Assembly (NCBI GenBank): GCA_050261515.1
Contig: JBLNDJ010000021.1
Span: forward strand, 1-64,000
Source of the DNA: JBLNDJ01 sp050261515
GTDB taxonomy: Bacteria; Acidobacteriota; Terriglobia; Bryobacterales; Bryobacteraceae
Reading direction: 5' to 3'
DNA length: 64,000 nucleotides
Position numbers and translations under genes: made by a program. Positions within the stretch are counted from its first letter, which is position 1. The number at the start of each line of letters is the position of its first letter. Of the stretch, positions 63,101-64,000 are shown piece after piece. Under the pieces are notes generated by a model. That model had not been told where the DNA came from. It did not search any database and saw nothing but the letters and a program-made list of their open reading frames with translations.

Positions 63101-63895
63101 TCCAAGGCCATGGCGAACGGAAGCGGCGACATGTGGGCGAACGCCTCGACCTACCTCCAAAACCCGGACCTGAAGGACATCGAGAAAGACTGGCACCTCG
63201 GGTACTTCGACACGACCCACCGTGTGGTGGCGACTTACATCTATTCGCTGCCGTTCGGCAGAGGCCAGCGGTACGACATGAAGAACGCCATCGGCCGCAC
63301 GCTCATCTCGGGCTGGCGGATCGGCGGCGTCACGAACCTTCAGAGCGGCTTCCCGCTGCCGATCACCCTGGGTGGCGGCACCGGTTCGCTGAACCATCTG
63401 CCCAACCGGGTTTCCGGCGTGCCTGTGGAACTGCCGAAGTCGTTCCAGCATTTCTACGACGGCAAGACGCAGGTCACGCTTCCGGGGAGCAACCGCACCA
63501 TCACTCCGTGCAACGGGTGCTACATGAAGTTCAACCCGGATGCCTTCTCGATGAGCATGGTCACGCTCGCCAACGGCCGCGTGGTCCCGAATCCCTACTG
63601 GTATGGGAATTCGGCGCTGACCTACAACGACGTCCGCGGGCCGGGACGCAACAACACCGATCTGAATCTTTCGCGCACGTTCCACATTACGGAGTCGAAG
63701 ACCATCGACTTCATCGCCAACGTGTCGAACGCGTTCAACCACCTCCAGTTGTCGCCGAACTCGAGGTTGGATGTCGGCGGCGTGAACACCTCCGACTCTC
63801 CGGGTTCGGTCACCAACCTGACCCTGAGCGGCAACAACGGCACCAACGCGTACGAACCGCGGCAGGTCGAGCTGAAGCTCCGCTTCCAGTTCTGA
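60179..63895 (+). CDS. TonB-dependent receptor, Oar-like, with carboxypeptidase regulatory domain
   Basis: An outer-membrane protein of 1238 residues. A signal peptide (LLILSLAIAVLATAVTGFA) precedes a carboxypeptidase-type regulatory domain at about 30-110 (DSTGARVPDVKAEVLEE, LPAGRYTVTLQKEGF). A plug-like region (VNGGEPKNMDIQLDGVPILG) and a long barrel follow, ending in the aromatic motif ELKLRFQF. The GGAG site just before the ATG fixes the start. It is the second giant receptor of the window and sits in an operon with the GntR/FCD regulator. The ligand is unknown. Confidence 0.92.
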   Translation: MCSPCRHKYLLILSLAIAVLATAVTGFAQVRSSTITIVATDSTGARVPDVKAEVLEEQTNQKFEGRTNNVGELTVPYLPAGRYTVTLQKEGFRPFTQTGLQLTTNQTASVAAQLQLGQAAQAVEVSAQAVQLQSESSSIQGATSEMAIDALPNLNSNSMYYATLQPGVVPANPAFYNTSAHEAFGIGYQSRAIFSAISVNGGEPKNMDIQLDGVPILGSGYNDATVLPNPEGILEVRVLLNNYTAENGRGQGVSSIITKSGTNQFHGSANYRLRNEVFNANPFGNKFYGTPRQAFKVHSYGAGIGGPIIKDKMFFFASYEGLKHSVGEYWRMTVPTAEERMGNFSHTLIPDQNGNPIAAKIYNPFQVTQIGTNLYQRAEVPNAIITNPTAYGLKLMGYYPEPNQTPTDIYGSNNFYYSGKQTFSKDSVNARVDYRLGEKHSIYGSGGFLNGDIKSPSPYGENNPFWSYASNMWNSQYDQDRNPYASVGDTIVLSPSLVMDIRYGVTRVASLSKSGDVDVNYDEFGIPAAIQAIMPSHNQAPDFCAGSRFSCLGMTDWGHKYTHQTSHNTTGSITKSLGHWTLKAGAEYRAIFSNYEDFAEGSVSIDPMGSNTEFLTADGGGVVQNTLPVQNGYAAANIFMGAASFHLTPGFDVRPAFASKYGGFYSQNDWRVNSKLTVNLGLRYEIQPAPTERYGRFSSFDTTAQSPFGGGIGAIYFPGNGHLWDTSYRDFGPRTGFAYSLTSNTVIRGGYGIVYNPTNTGFAPGPSRYGAQPFTDSVVQNMYGTSPNGMPAGTMDTGATAQVIKQVGAVPNAPQLYGTTSGFPRFNLHNYKNARVHQYNLAIETRLKDNWFVSLIYAGNYASNLPNFRVLSDPQFIPDATLDSWRDSYIASNGTDPGQIQVQNPLQPATGDLLPFSGVLGNRTISQLVAMSGNPLLTTLNVSSSIGSGYYNALEFHVKHAFSSGFLLDAHYTWSKAMANGSGDMWANASTYLQNPDLKDIEKDWHLGYFDTTHRVVATYIYSLPFGRGQRYDMKNAIGRTLISGWRIGGVTNLQSGFPLPITLGGGTGSLNHLPNRVSGVPVELPKSFQHFYDGKTQVTLPGSNRTITPCNGCYMKFNPDAFSMSMVTLANGRVVPNPYWYGNSALTYNDVRGPGRNNTDLNLSRTFHITESKTIDFIANVSNAFNHLQLSPNSRLDVGGVNTSDSPGSVTNLTLSGNNGTNAYEPRQVELKLRFQF

Positions 63896-63917
63896 TCCGG
63901 GCCGTGTAGCTGAAGCG

Positions 63918-63961
63918 ATAGCCCACAGTCCTTCGTTCTTTCCACGGGGACTGTGGGCTAT
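63918..63961. terminator. 14 bp perfect hairpin after the second receptor gene
   Basis: ATAGCCCACAGTCC (63918-63931) and GGACTGTGGGCTAT (63948-63961) are exact reverse complements around a 16 nt loop, 22 bp after the stop. Only TAAAATT follows instead of a T run, so it is a probable but not classical terminator. Confidence 0.55.
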
Positions 63962-63973
63962 AAAATTCTAAGA

Positions 63974-64000
63974 ATGCCCTTCCCACTGGTCGCGCTGTTG
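63974..64000 (+). CDS. Possible start of a gene leaving the window
   Basis: An ATG opens MPFPLVALL before the window ends, which would fit a signal peptide. There is no clear ribosome-binding site and only nine codons are visible, so this is tentative. Confidence 0.25.

Noticed and set aside
60206..63742. 1178-codon frame opposite the second receptor gene
   Set aside because: It is antisense to the receptor and reads as a Val/Arg/His-rich shadow without motifs.

Overview
The window reads as a stretch of ordinary chromosome from a GC-rich member of the Acidobacteriota, most likely the Solibacteres/Bryobacterales group. The clues are two very large Oar-like outer-membrane receptors with an N-terminal carboxypeptidase-type regulatory domain, many secreted carbohydrate-active or DUF proteins with signal or Tat-like leaders, DUF362 and DUF4832 proteins, GH42/GH57 enzymes, and proteins built from an OmpR-like winged helix plus one membrane segment. 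This placement is an inference from protein style; no rRNA gene is present. I saw no tRNA, transposase, integrase, phage gene or CRISPR array.

Layout. 0-5 kb: a TonB-dependent receptor diverges from a membrane-bound winged-helix protein across a 148 bp gap with a 22 bp dyad; an RRM RNA-binding protein follows. 5-10 kb: a B12-type radical SAM protein, DUF4832 and DUF362 proteins, and myo-inositol oxygenase. 10.4-14.2 kb: a tandem hairpin repeat, then polyamine genes (ornithine decarboxylase family, deoxyhypusine-synthase-like, agmatine deiminase). 14.2-20.5 kb: a PilZ protein and an amino-sugar locus (GH42 enzyme, RhaT-like symporter, NanE-kinase fusion, GntR/UTRA repressor with a near-consensus DasR/NagR-type operator). 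20.5-30 kb: a GH5-like enzyme, then a minus-strand run of seven closely spaced genes (three secreted proteins, thiD, MFS, Gfo/Idh/MocA oxidoreductase, amidohydrolase). 30-38.7 kb: mostly housekeeping genes (ArsA-like ATPase, bcp, rlmN, an RsbW/RsbV-like pair, dgt, a PfkB kinase, a DMT transporter). 38.7-42.4 kb: an ABC ATPase beside an NtrC/NtrY-like two-component pair whose genes are separated by a 29 bp perfect inverted repeat. 42.5-50.5 kb: a lipoprotein, a second PilZ, rarA, an RNA methyltransferase, a YdcF protein, a LytTR regulator, myo-inositol-phosphate synthase and an SDR. 50.5-57.7 kb: GH57, a beta-propeller/phosphoesterase, NAD synthetase and a sugar isomerase-like protein. 57.7-64 kb: a second membrane-bound winged-helix protein, a roughly 200 nt structured leader ending in an intrinsic terminator, a GntR/FCD regulator and a second TonB-dependent receptor.

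The most distinctive features are regulatory. They are the two ToxR-like membrane winged-helix proteins linked to the giant receptors, the attenuator-like leader at 59.1-59.3 kb, the operator and promoter of the amino-sugar repressor, and a conserved hairpin-bearing leader shared by the two PilZ paralogues. Several dispersed palindromic repeat families also occur in the spacers.
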